From Conexibacter sp. CPCC 206217 (GTDB lineage: Bacteria; Actinomycetota; Thermoleophilia; Solirubrobacterales; Solirubrobacteraceae), in assembly GCF_030646165.1 (NCBI RefSeq), contig NZ_JAUTDO010000003.1, positions 248,001 to 312,000 of the forward strand: a DNA stretch of 64,000 nt. Direction: 5' to 3'. Shown here piece after piece: positions 8,101 through 16,682 of the stretch. Both the position numbers and the translations under genes were made by a program. The notes under the pieces were generated by a model. The model made no database searches. It saw nothing but the letters and a program-made list of their open reading frames with translations, and had not been told where the DNA came from. Numbering within the stretch: the stretch's first letter is position 1; every line of letters starts with the position of its first letter.

Positions 8101-9795
8101 ATGTCTCAGGAACGATCGGGACCCGTCACGCGGCGGAGCTTCCTTGGAACCGCGGCGAAGACCGGCGTCGCCGCCGGCGCGGTTGCGGCCGCACCGCAGT
8201 TTCTGACCGCATCCGCGCGCGCGGCGAGCCCGCAGGGCGGGATGAACATCCTGGTCGTGATCGTCGACCAGCTGCGCACGCCATGGGTGTACCTGTCGCC
8301 GAGACTGCAGCGGAAGGCGATCCCGTCGATCAGCAGACTCGCGGACGAGGGCGTGCGCTTCTCGAACTACTACACGTCGTCCAACGACTGCACCCCGTCG
8401 CGCACGACGCAGGCGACCGGTCTGTACACGCACCAGACCGCGATCTTCGCGACGACCCCGCCGACGGACCTCAACCCCGGCTTCCCGACCTGGGGCACGA
8501 TGCTGCGCCAGAACGGCTACGACACCTACTGGTTCGGCAAGTGGCACATGTCCGGCGATCAGAACGGCGGCTGTGAGCCGAACCCGTACGAGTCGTACGG
8601 ATTCACCGCCGACTGGCCGGGATCGGGCACCTGTCCGTCGCCCAACGGCGGCCCCGGCCAGGGCCAGGCGATGGACCCGGTGATCCGCCAGCAGTTCCGC
8701 GACTGGCTCGCCGCGCGTCCCACCGGCGGCAACCCGTGGGCGACGACCGTCAGCTTCGTCAACCCGCATGACATCGCCTGGTATCCGCGCTGGACGCGCG
8801 GCGTCGAGGGCCAGTCGCAGCCGCCCTCGGTCTTCACGCAGCCGGCGGCCAACTTCGAGACGACCGCGGAGCGGCGCGCCCGCAGAAAGCCGGAGATGCA
8901 ACGGCGCGCGCAGCAGATCGAGAACGAGAGCTTCGGCCTGATGCCGGCGGACGAGACGCCGACGAGACCGTGGGTCAAGATGCTCGACACCTACCTGCTG
9001 ATGCAGAACCAGGTCGACATCCAGGTCGGGCTCGTGCTCAAGGCACTCGCGAGATCGCCGTTCGCCGACAACACGATCGTCGTCTTCTGCTCCGACCACG
9101 GCGAGTACGGCGGTGCGCACGGCATGCGCGGCAAGGGCTTCGCCTTCTACGAGGAGGGCATCCGCGTCCCGTTGATCGTCAAGGACCCGACCGGCGGCTG
9201 GACGAAGGCGACGAGACTGGACCGCAGACAGCTGATCGAGAGCGTCGACCTGGCGCCGCTGCTGCTGACGCTCGGCACCGGCAACGACAACTGGCGCGGC
9301 AACTCCGCCTACGCCCAGATCGCGGGCCGCGCCGACGTCGCGTCGATGCTGACAAACCCGTCTGCGAGAGGCCGCGCGTACATCGCGCACGCGACCGACG
9401 AGCCGGGAACGAGCTCCAGAATACCCACCTCCCAGCAGCTGCGGCCGGCGCCCAACCACATCACAGCGGTGCGCACCGAGCACGGCAAGTTCGCGCGCTA
9501 CGCCTTCTGGAAGGACGGCACGTTGGAGCTGGACGAGTCGAAGCCGATCCAGTACGAGGCCTACAACTACGCCAGCAGATCGGGCCGGATGGAGCTCGAC
9601 AACATCTACGACAAGCGCGGCTCCAGCCGCGCCGACAAGGCGCTCGTGCGCAGACTCGACAGACTGCTGGACAAGGCGATGACGGACGAGATACAGCAGA
9701 CGCTCCCGGTGCCGCTGCAGCCGATCCAGCAGCAGGCGTTCACGGACTGGTTCTCGCAGCCGCCGGTCGACTTCACGGCCGACACCGACAACTGA
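8101..9795 (+). CDS. Tat-exported sulfatase (alkaline phosphatase superfamily)
   Basis: 564 residues. A twin-arginine signal (TRRSFLGTAA, then a hydrophobic stretch and ASA) marks export of a folded enzyme. Type I sulfatases hydrolyse sulfate esters with a formylglycine made from the Cys of C-x-P-x-R; here C97 sits in CTPSR. Other family marks are VVIVDQ (metal site, DQ instead of DD), FGKWH and the SDHGE metal-binding motif. Export by Tat agrees with cytoplasmic modification before secretion. No formylglycine-generating enzyme gene lies in the window. The substrate, possibly a sulfated polysaccharide or lipid, cannot be read from sequence. An AAAGAGAG site precedes the ATG. Confidence 0.92.
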   Translation: MSQERSGPVTRRSFLGTAAKTGVAAGAVAAAPQFLTASARAASPQGGMNILVVIVDQLRTPWVYLSPRLQRKAIPSISRLADEGVRFSNYYTSSNDCTPSRTTQATGLYTHQTAIFATTPPTDLNPGFPTWGTMLRQNGYDTYWFGKWHMSGDQNGGCEPNPYESYGFTADWPGSGTCPSPNGGPGQGQAMDPVIRQQFRDWLAARPTGGNPWATTVSFVNPHDIAWYPRWTRGVEGQSQPPSVFTQPAANFETTAERRARRKPEMQRRAQQIENESFGLMPADETPTRPWVKMLDTYLLMQNQVDIQVGLVLKALARSPFADNTIVVFCSDHGEYGGAHGMRGKGFAFYEEGIRVPLIVKDPTGGWTKATRLDRRQLIESVDLAPLLLTLGTGNDNWRGNSAYAQIAGRADVASMLTNPSARGRAYIAHATDEPGTSSRIPTSQQLRPAPNHITAVRTEHGKFARYAFWKDGTLELDESKPIQYEAYNYASRSGRMELDNIYDKRGSSRADKALVRRLDRLLDKAMTDEIQQTLPVPLQPIQQQAFTDWFSQPPVDFTADTDN

Positions 9796-9842
9796 GGCAG
9801 GGCCGGCGGCGGCCGGCGGCCGCGATCGGCGGCGAGGATAGG

Positions 9843-10601
9843 ATGAGCGGCATCATGCCAACCCGTCTTCTCCTGGCCGCTGCCGCCGCCGCGTTGCTCG
9901 CTGCTCCGGCGGCCGCCGGCGCCGCCACCACCCTGCCCGTCGGCGAGGCGCACGGCGTGCGGATCGTGCAGGGTCGCGACGGCGCCACGATCGTCTTCAC
10001 CAGACGTGCGAACGGGCTGTGGAGACAGCTCGCGGGCAGGACGATCGAGGTCGGCTGCACGCAACTGGGCCCGCCCGGCGGCGCCGGCATCATGCAGGAG
10101 GGGATCACCGGCGGCGCGATGCGCGCGCCGAAGCAGCGCCGGCCGCTGCCGGTCGGACCTGCGGACAGCGACTACTGCACGGTGGCGCTACGCTACGAGA
10201 ACGATCGCATGCTGATGATCGATCCCGTGGTGAGGATCCCGGTCACACAGGCCGGCGCCATCGCGCTCGACGAGAGCGAGAAGTCCGCGCTGCTGATCGG
10301 GGCGCTGGGCATGGCGAGCACGCTCGGCAACGGCGGGAACCCGTCGGCGTTCTCGACGCCGGCGCAGTTGACGAGAGGCCTCGGCGCGCGGATGCTCAAA
10401 CGAGAGGGCATGAGCGTCGTCGCGCTCGCCGCCGCCACCGACACCCCGCGGGCCGGCGAGGTCGGCTACTGGAGCGACGGCGCGTTGCATGCAGCGGCGG
10501 TCACACTGTCGGCCGCCGGGCGCCGGCTGTACGTCGAACTGGGACCCGAAGGAGAGCTGCGCACGAACGTCGCGCGCTCGATCTTCGCGATCGACGAGTA
10601 G
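9843..10601 (+). CDS. Secreted protein of unknown function
   Basis: 252 residues with a clear signal peptide (LLLAAAAAALLAAPAAAGA). The mature part is predicted mostly beta, with two cysteines (IEVGC... and DYC) that may form a disulfide. No family recognised. The ATG at 9843 has a GAGG site six bases upstream; the ATG at 9855 is an alternative. It lies 47 bp after the sulfatase stop on the same strand and may be co-transcribed. Confidence 0.7.
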   Translation: MSGIMPTRLLLAAAAAALLAAPAAAGAATTLPVGEAHGVRIVQGRDGATIVFTRRANGLWRQLAGRTIEVGCTQLGPPGGAGIMQEGITGGAMRAPKQRRPLPVGPADSDYCTVALRYENDRMLMIDPVVRIPVTQAGAIALDESEKSALLIGALGMASTLGNGGNPSAFSTPAQLTRGLGARMLKREGMSVVALAAATDTPRAGEVGYWSDGALHAAAVTLSAAGRRLYVELGPEGELRTNVARSIFAIDE

Positions 10602-10712
10602 CGCTGCTCTGTCGCGCATTCGACACAACCGCTGTCAAGCAGCTCGTCGAACGCTCGCCTCCGCGCTGGTCTGCTGTAGCCGTCAGCAGTCCACCTTCAC
10701 GGGAGAGCGCAG

Positions 10713-12659
10713 ATGTCGCCGATCGCCGCCAGTCCGAAGTCCACCGCCGTCGCCGTCTGCGGCCTGCTCACCGTCGCCGGCCTCGCCGCCGCCGCGCCCT
10801 CGGCGCTGGCCGCCGAGGACTCCTATGTCACCCGCTCGGCGCCGGCGAGCGCGCCGACCCGCTTCTCCGTCGAGCTGAGAGCGCAGCCGGGCAGAGCGAA
10901 CGAGGCGCGCTTCTCGCTCGACGGCAGCGGCGAGACGATCGTCGTCAGAGACGGGACCGCCGGCGTGCGCGCGACCGCCGGCGGTGGCTGCAGCGACACG
11001 CTGGTCGGCATACCGGTCGTGCTCGTCGCGACCGCCAGATGCGCCGCGAGCGGCGTCGAGACGCTGGTCGTGCGGCTGGGCGACGGCGACGACAGCTCCG
11101 TCAACGCGACCGCGATCCAGAGCTACAACTACGGCGGGGAGGGGAGCGACCACATCATCGGCGGCTCCGCCTACGACTGGCTCGACGGCGGTGGCGGCGA
11201 CGACGTGCTGGAGGCGGGCGACGGCGACTTCAACGCCTTCAGTGCCGGGCCCGGCAACGACACGCTCGTCGGCGGGCCCGGCCGCGACAGCATGTCCGGC
11301 GGCGACGGCAACGACCTCTACCTCGGCGGTCCCGGTCCTGACGAGCTGCAGCAGGGGCCGGGCGCCGACGACTTCCGCGGCGGCACCGACGCGGTCGCGG
11401 GGCAGCCCGAGTCGGTCGACTACGTCACCTACCAGTTCGCCAGACAGCCGCTGACGATCTCACTTGACGACCAGCCCAACGACGGCGCGGCCGGCGAGGG
11501 CGACAACGTCCGCTCCGACGTCGAGCGCGTGCTCGGCGGCGACGTCAACGACCAGATCACGGGCAATGGCAGAGCCAACGTCATCGACGGCCACTGGGGC
11601 GACGACAAGGTCGCGGGCGGTGGCGGTGACGACCAGCTGCGCGGCTCCGACGGCCAGGACGAGATCCGCGGCGGCGACGGCGCCGACACGCTGGACGGGG
11701 GGACGGGCGACGACGAGCTCGTCGGCGAGGCCGGCGACGACCTGCTGCTCGGCGACTTCGACGCGCGCCGCGGCGCGGACACGATGCGCGGCGGCGACGG
11801 CATCGACACGGTCTCCTACGCGGTCAAGAGAGACCCGGTGTCGGTCGACTTCGACGGCGCGGCCGACGACGGTTCCGCCGGCGAGGCCGACAACGTCGGC
11901 GTCGACGTCGAGAACGCGATCGGCGGCGCGGGAGCGGACACGCTGCTCGGCGACGCACGCGCGAACGCGCTGAGCGGCGGCATCGGCGACGACCGTCTCG
12001 ACGGGGGCGACGGCGCCGACGTGCTCGACGGGGGCGAGGGGAACGACACGCTCGACGGGGGCGCGGGCGCCGACACGCTTGCCGGCGCGGACGGCGACGA
12101 CACGATCACGAGCCGCGACGGCTCTGCCGACGCCGTCACGTGCGGCGCGGGCGCCGACACGGTGATCGCTGACGTGAACGACACGGTCAGCCCGGACTGC
12201 GAGACGGTGCAGCTGCCGCAGGTCGCCGCGCCCGAGCCGCCGGTCGCGCCGCAGCCGGCGCAGCCCGCACAGCAGCCGCCGACCACCGCTCCGGTGGGCG
12301 CAGCGCGCTGCGCGATCGTCACGGTCGCCACCAGACGCGCGACGGCGGGTCCGCGCGGAAACGTGAAGATCCGCCTGAAGGCCGCTCGCGCCAACGCCGC
12401 CGCGTGCACGGCTCAGCTCACGCTGCGCGGAGGCAGAGACAGACGCGGCAGAAGCGCGCTCCTGGCCAGCGCCCGCGTCCGGCTCGCTCCCGGCCGCACG
12501 ACCGTCGTCGCGCTCCGGCTCAGCAGAGTCGCCCGTACCCGCCTCGCCACCGTTCGCAGATCCCTCGCGACGCGGCTCGAAGTCAAGACGGTCGACGCCG
12601 CCAGACGCGCGACCAGCGTCAGCGCGAGCGTGCGGTTGACCCGGCCGGTGCGCCGGTGA
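10713..12659 (+). CDS. Secreted RTX-like calcium-binding repeat protein
   Basis: 648 residues. Signal peptide (residues 1-34), a beta region, then about residues 130-495 made of clustered nonapeptide repeats of the GGxGxDxLx type, which bind calcium and fold as a parallel beta-roll. A proline/glutamine-rich linker and a basic C-terminal beta domain of ~115 residues follow; the latter resembles the C-terminus of the protein at 5067. In Gram-negatives such repeats accompany type I secretion, but here an ordinary signal peptide is present, so Sec export is likely. No catalytic domain is visible; a surface or matrix role is inferred. A GGGAGAG site precedes the ATG. Confidence 0.88.
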   Translation: MSPIAASPKSTAVAVCGLLTVAGLAAAAPSALAAEDSYVTRSAPASAPTRFSVELRAQPGRANEARFSLDGSGETIVVRDGTAGVRATAGGGCSDTLVGIPVVLVATARCAASGVETLVVRLGDGDDSSVNATAIQSYNYGGEGSDHIIGGSAYDWLDGGGGDDVLEAGDGDFNAFSAGPGNDTLVGGPGRDSMSGGDGNDLYLGGPGPDELQQGPGADDFRGGTDAVAGQPESVDYVTYQFARQPLTISLDDQPNDGAAGEGDNVRSDVERVLGGDVNDQITGNGRANVIDGHWGDDKVAGGGGDDQLRGSDGQDEIRGGDGADTLDGGTGDDELVGEAGDDLLLGDFDARRGADTMRGGDGIDTVSYAVKRDPVSVDFDGAADDGSAGEADNVGVDVENAIGGAGADTLLGDARANALSGGIGDDRLDGGDGADVLDGGEGNDTLDGGAGADTLAGADGDDTITSRDGSADAVTCGAGADTVIADVNDTVSPDCETVQLPQVAAPEPPVAPQPAQPAQQPPTTAPVGAARCAIVTVATRRATAGPRGNVKIRLKAARANAAACTAQLTLRGGRDRRGRSALLASARVRLAPGRTTVVALRLSRVARTRLATVRRSLATRLEVKTVDAARRATSVSASVRLTRPVRR

Positions 12660-12741
12660 GGCGACGTCGTCGCTTGCGCGCCTACGACGGGGGTTCTGCC
12701 GATTCGCTCAATTGAGCGCGTTTGACAAGGCACGGGAGACA

Positions 12742-12778
12742 GCGCGGCCACGGGCGGGAGTCAAGCCCGTGGCCGCGC
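12742..12778. terminator. Perfect 14-bp hairpin downstream of RTX gene
   Basis: Arms 12742-12755 and 12765-12778 are exact inverted copies (GCGCGGCCACGGGC and its complement) with a 9-nt loop, 82 bp after the stop of the RTX protein gene. There is no T-tract. The strength of the stem makes it the best terminator candidate in this part of the window. Confidence 0.65.
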
Positions 12779-12901
12779 AGCAGCGACGGGGCGGTCCTTA
12801 GTTATGACTGTGGCACCGGCGCACGGTGCGATGTGGCTGCGTACCATCGCAGCGTGCTCGCGCCAGGTACGGTGCCCGGCGCACGACGCTGAGGAGATGG
12901 C

Positions 12902-13681
12902 ATGAGACGTTCCATCGAGCGAGTGGCGCTGCTGGCCGGGCTGGCGCTCGGCGCGGCGGTCGCTGGACCGGTCGGCTCAGCGGCGGCTGCGGCGCATCCT
13001 GCCGATGCGCGCGCGAACACCGATCGCGACCGTGGCGCCGCGCAGGCGAAGGCGGCGAAGAAGAAGCCGGCCAGAGCGAGCAAGAGAGCCAGAGCGAGAA
13101 GAAGAGCGCAGGTCGTGCGGGGGAGGACCGGTCCACGAGGTGCGAAGGGCGGTCCCGGACCCGCCGGTGGGAGAGGCGAGGCGGGGGCGAGGGGACCCAA
13201 GGGGGAGAACGGGGGGCAGGGGCCCAAGGGCGACAGCGGACCGCAGGGGCCCAAGGGCGACACCGGCCCGCAGGGGCCGGGCGCGACAGGGATCGCGCGC
13301 GACATGACGCCGACCCCGTCAGGCACCCCGCATGTCCTCGGCAGAGCCGGGCCGTTCACGCTCTCCGCGACCTGCACCCAGGACGGCGCTGACGTCCTGC
13401 TCACGCTGTTCGTCGCGGGTCCCGCCGCGACCGTCGACGGCTACATCACGCGCGAGGGATTGGGCGGCACCAACACGACCCTGGTGAGCGGCGTTCAGTT
13501 TGCCGACTCGTCGTCATCGCCCGTCGAGCTCGTCTCCGTCGGCACCGCGCCGATACGGGGTCCGCGGGCGCGCTACTCGGGGAGCATCTTCACGGCGGCG
13601 GGAGGCGTCCAGGCCGAGGGGACGTTCGCGGCGAGCGCCGGCGCCTGCCGCGCCTCGGTCGTGAGCTATCCGTTCAGCTGA
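12902..13681 (+). CDS. Secreted collagen-like protein
   Basis: 259 residues. Signal peptide, then a very basic segment rich in Lys, Ala and Arg (about 45-75). About 17 Gly-X-X triplets follow (about 77-130, including GPKGD and GPQGP), then a C-terminal globular beta domain with two cysteines. The basic segment could bind cell-wall polymers or DNA; the collagen-like part should trimerise. This is the second collagen-like secreted protein within 13 kb. A GAGGAG site lies five bases before the ATG. Confidence 0.82.
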   Translation: MRRSIERVALLAGLALGAAVAGPVGSAAAAAHPADARANTDRDRGAAQAKAAKKKPARASKRARARRRAQVVRGRTGPRGAKGGPGPAGGRGEAGARGPKGENGGQGPKGDSGPQGPKGDTGPQGPGATGIARDMTPTPSGTPHVLGRAGPFTLSATCTQDGADVLLTLFVAGPAATVDGYITREGLGGTNTTLVSGVQFADSSSSPVELVSVGTAPIRGPRARYSGSIFTAAGGVQAEGTFAASAGACRASVVSYPFS

Positions 13682-13819
13682 CGGGAGCGAGCGCCGGGGG
13701 ACGATTACAGGGCGTCAATGCTGTGAACGTCATGTTATCGGCGGTTCCCTGTCTTACGCCCGAATGTAGGATGCGCAACCAGTCGGGTGCGGGTGTTCTC
13801 CAACGACCAGGGGCGCGGG

Positions 13820-14608
13820 ATGAAGTGGCGGGGAAGGAGCGTCGCCGTTGCGGCGGCGATGGTCGGCGTTGTGAGCGCCCAGGTCGGCGTGGTGGCCGCG
13901 AACACGGGCCAGGGCGAGAAGGCGCGCGTCGACCGGGCCGTCGCCGCGAAGAAGCATCACAGGCGTGTCGTGAACAGACGGCTCTACAAGCACTTCAGGC
14001 TGCTGCGCAAGAACCGGGGTGCGCGTACGGCGGTTGATCCCAGCCAGCTGCCAGGGTTGCCGTGGGGCGTCGTGCTCGGGCCCGCGCGCAGCGTCACGAC
14101 GCCGAACGGGGTGTCGGTCACCGTCGCGCCGGGCACCGAAGGTGCGTGCATCCTCCTGACCGAGCTGCCGGAGTCGTCTGAGACGGTCGGCGTCGGCTGC
14201 TTGCCGACTGCGTCGGTGCTCAGAGGCCAGCAATGGACGTACATCCCCGACCTCGGCGGCCCGGGCGGCATCCTGGCCGGGATGGCGCCGGACGACTACG
14301 TCGCCGCGCTCGTCACACACGCCGACGGCAGTCGCGAGCGAGTGCCGGTGGCCAACAACGTCTGGTCGGTGGCGGGCAAGCCAAGCTTGACGAAGCGCGA
14401 GCCCGACCAGCTCGCCCCATTGCCGTTCAGCAGAATACAGGTGCAGGACAAGTCAGGCGAGTACACCACGACCTTCGGGCCCGGAGTTCTTCGCGGCGCT
14501 CGCGGATCGCCTGGCAGAGGTCGCGCCGCCCGTACTCGAGTTCATCGTCCACTCGCAGACCACACTCGTTCGCGAGCTGGCGAGTGCGCGGGGAACATAA
14601 CATGCTGA
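13820..14608 (+). CDS. Secreted protein of unknown function, probable frameshift near 14480
   Basis: The ATG at 13820 follows AGGGG; a GTG at 13787 is also in frame. The N-terminus has a signal peptide, then a Lys/Arg/His-rich segment and a beta-rich domain (about 75-215) of unknown family. After YTTTFGP (nt ~14480) the frame becomes arginine-rich and unstructured. The +1 frame from GAG TTC TTC reads EFFAALADRL and onward as a natural amphipathic helix ending in TAA at 14600, one base before the next gene's ATG. I infer a one-base frameshift (mutation or sequencing error) in the GGGCCCGG run, so the true end is probably 14600. Confidence 0.65.
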   Translation: MKWRGRSVAVAAAMVGVVSAQVGVVAANTGQGEKARVDRAVAAKKHHRRVVNRRLYKHFRLLRKNRGARTAVDPSQLPGLPWGVVLGPARSVTTPNGVSVTVAPGTEGACILLTELPESSETVGVGCLPTASVLRGQQWTYIPDLGGPGGILAGMAPDDYVAALVTHADGSRERVPVANNVWSVAGKPSLTKREPDQLAPLPFSRIQVQDKSGEYTTTFGPGVLRGARGSPGRGRAARTRVHRPLADHTRSRAGECAGNITC

Positions 14609-15330
14609 ACCACGACGATCGAAGGGGGCCGCGGCGCATGCGATTCTCACGCCGGACCGTTGTGAGCACCGCCGGGGCCGTCGCGGCTGCCGCCGCGGTC
14701 GCCGGCGGCGTCGCGCTCGCCCGAGCCGGCGACCCTAAGGAGCGCCAAGCCGCCGCCGTGGCGCCGAGCGCGCCGTCGAGCCCGACCGACGCCCGCGCCC
14801 AGGCGCAGCAGCTGCAGCGCGAGGCGCACCAGCTCTCCGATCAGCTCGTGCGCGAGCGAGTGGCCAACCCGCGACCCGCGGTGCCCGGACCGTCCCGGCC
14901 AGCGAAGCCGACGCCGCGCGCGGTCATCGACACGGCGCTCGACAACGCCGCGAACGTGGCGGGCGCCAACGGCGCCGCCTCCGCGCCCGCCCGCGGCACC
15001 GAAGACGCACCGGCAACGGTGCCGGTCGAGATCGCGACCGGGATCGCACTGGACGTGCTCAGCGCCGTCCTGACCCCGTCGGATTCGACCACCTCGCCTC
15101 ACTCACCCAACGACACGCTCAGCGTCGTGCAGGTCCCCGGCAAGTTCTCACCACCGACCCCGCCGCCCGCGGCAGACCAGCCCGACCGCGAGCCGCCGTC
15201 CTACCCCTACCTCATCGTCGTCACCGATGAACAGACCGGCGAGGTCCGCGGGATCACCATGGACGACAAGCCCGTCGACCTCGCACGCCTGAGCACCGAA
15301 ACCGCCACAGGCACCATCCCAAAGCGCTAG
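14602..15330 (+). CDS. Secreted or exported protein of unknown function
   Basis: 242 residues from ATG 14602, or 230 from ATG 14638. A twin-arginine-like signal (SRRTVV then an alanine/valine core) is followed by a helical Gln/Arg-rich segment, a proline-rich low-complexity middle and a short C-terminal domain (YPYLIVVTDEQTGEVRGI). The last part looks folded; the rest looks disordered. The start at 14602 directly follows the +1-frame stop of the preceding gene, suggesting coupling. No family recognised. Confidence 0.62.
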   Translation: MLNHDDRRGPRRMRFSRRTVVSTAGAVAAAAAVAGGVALARAGDPKERQAAAVAPSAPSSPTDARAQAQQLQREAHQLSDQLVRERVANPRPAVPGPSRPAKPTPRAVIDTALDNAANVAGANGAASAPARGTEDAPATVPVEIATGIALDVLSAVLTPSDSTTSPHSPNDTLSVVQVPGKFSPPTPPPAADQPDREPPSYPYLIVVTDEQTGEVRGITMDDKPVDLARLSTETATGTIPKR

Positions 15331-15973
15331 AACCGAGCGCCGGCGGCGTCCCGCCAGGGGAGCACAGCGGCGAGCCGACCGGCTCGCCTCTCCTCGCGCA
15401 ACCGGCCCCGCGCCAACCAGCAAGTGGCCGGATCTCGGCGCGGCCACGGCCGCGATCTCCGTGATCTCGCGCTCCCACTCGCCGAGGTCCTGCAACTGCC
15501 GACGCGGGTCGCTGACGATGGCGATGACCGCGGGGTTCTCGTCGGCGTGCGCTCGACCGTGGTGAGCTGCTCGCCGAGCCGTCGTGTCTGTGGCCCCAAG
15601 TACGAGATCGGTTCGCGCAGCACGTCGCCGCAGCTGCTCGACGAGGACCGGTGTCAGGCGTCTCGGTTCTGAAGAGCGCAGCGTCGTGCATGAGAGCGGT
15701 AAGCGGTCATCTGTTCGCGCAGCGAGGGTCACGGTGCCATCCCGCCGTTCTTTGTCCAGGTTCACATAAGATCGATTATCGGGCATTGAGGGGCGGGCCG
15801 GGCTGAGGGAGCAAGCCCCTGCGGTGAAGAGCTCGCGAGCGCTCCGGAGACGCCCGAGCAGACCACGGCAAACTCCGCGCGGTCGTCGCAGCTATGAGAG
15901 AGATGACGATCGAGGTCCTGGCACGTTCCGCTGAAAGCAGGAGCGCGATGGAGCGCTTAGAAGCAGCTGGCGA
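15331..15973. other. 643-bp region without an intact gene; possible gene remnant on minus strand
   Basis: No convincing intact gene. On the minus strand two neighbouring frames look partly coding: about 15545-15625 reads REPISYLGPQTRRLGEQL, and about 15420-15540 continues one frame away with ENPAVIAIVSDPRRQLQDL. Joined by a one-base shift they form a continuous helical, charge-balanced sequence. This suggests a decayed gene, but I do not recognise its family. Nothing else is visible in 15700-15973. Confidence 0.3.
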
Positions 15974-16639
15974 TCACGCGGTTGGGACCGGTGCAGGCTC
16001 GTTGCCGGTGTGGATCTGGAGGGCGATCCGGTCGGTGCCGTAGCGCTGCTGTTGCTGTTGGGCCCACGTCAGCTGGTCGGGCGTGTGAGCGGCCTCGAGC
16101 ACGATCGTGATCGGCTCGCAGCCGCTGGGCGGGTTGATGCCCGGGATCGTCGGCGAGCCCGCGGTGATCCATCTGCGGGACTCGCGCTGCAGCCGCTCGG
16201 AGATCGTGGTCAGGGTGCGGAATGCGAGTCGTCGATCGATCGCTTCGACGGTGAGGCGCGGGAGCTTGACCGTCAGGTCGGACGTGATGCCGACGGCGGC
16301 GCGTGCGTCTTGCAGGACCTTCCGGGCGGCCGGGCGCGATCTCGCTGTCGTGACGCGCAGCACGACCCGAGGCCGGCGCGCGTCGCGCTCGAAGACGTCG
16401 ACGCAGGCGTAGGTCGCGCCGAGCCGCTTGCGACCGAGGCTCGTCGCCTTCTCGGCGACCGCCCTGGCGACCAGCAGCGGACTGGGAGGCATGCCTGGCG
16501 GCCGCGCCGGTGCCGTCGTCGCGGCCGGCGCGCCGCTCGAGGTCGCGGTGTCGGCGAGCGTGCCGGCGGGCGTCGTTGCTGCGACGCCCGCCGCGCCCGC
16601 GCAGACCCCCAGAACGGCGAGGCTGCGGCGGTTCTTCAT
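15974..16639 (-). CDS. Small secreted protein, possible partner of the adjacent protease
   Basis: 221 residues with a signal peptide. The ATG at 16639 follows AGGGGAA. The mature part (about 60-215) alternates beta and alpha elements and has two cysteines (YACVDVF and SGCEP). It starts 43 bp after the stop of the streptogrisin-like protease on the same strand, so co-transcription is likely. By eye its layout (YACV, a repeated strand, AVGI, a long helix ending in RRWI, a GIN segment, then ITIVLE) parallels the propeptide part of that protease. No named family recognised. Confidence 0.72.
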   Translation of the reverse strand: MKNRRSLAVLGVCAGAAGVAATTPAGTLADTATSSGAPAATTAPARPPGMPPSPLLVARAVAEKATSLGRKRLGATYACVDVFERDARRPRVVLRVTTARSRPAARKVLQDARAAVGITSDLTVKLPRLTVEAIDRRLAFRTLTTISERLQRESRRWITAGSPTIPGINPPSGCEPITIVLEAAHTPDQLTWAQQQQQRYGTDRIALQIHTGNEPAPVPTA

Positions 16640-16682
16640 GGTCTGTCGTTCCCCTGGTCGATGGTCATGCCCCGGCTGGGCT

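Noticed and set aside
8083..9483. A 466-codon minus-strand frame opposite the sulfatase
   Set aside because: Overlaps the sulfatase motifs; no domain or start signal.
11100..12200. CRISPR-like repetition
   Set aside because: The repeats are in-frame RTX nonapeptide codons with varying sequence and no spacers.
13754..14320. Minus-strand frame opposite the frameshifted secreted-protein gene
   Set aside because: Composition typical of antisense, while the plus frame has a signal peptide and natural sequence.
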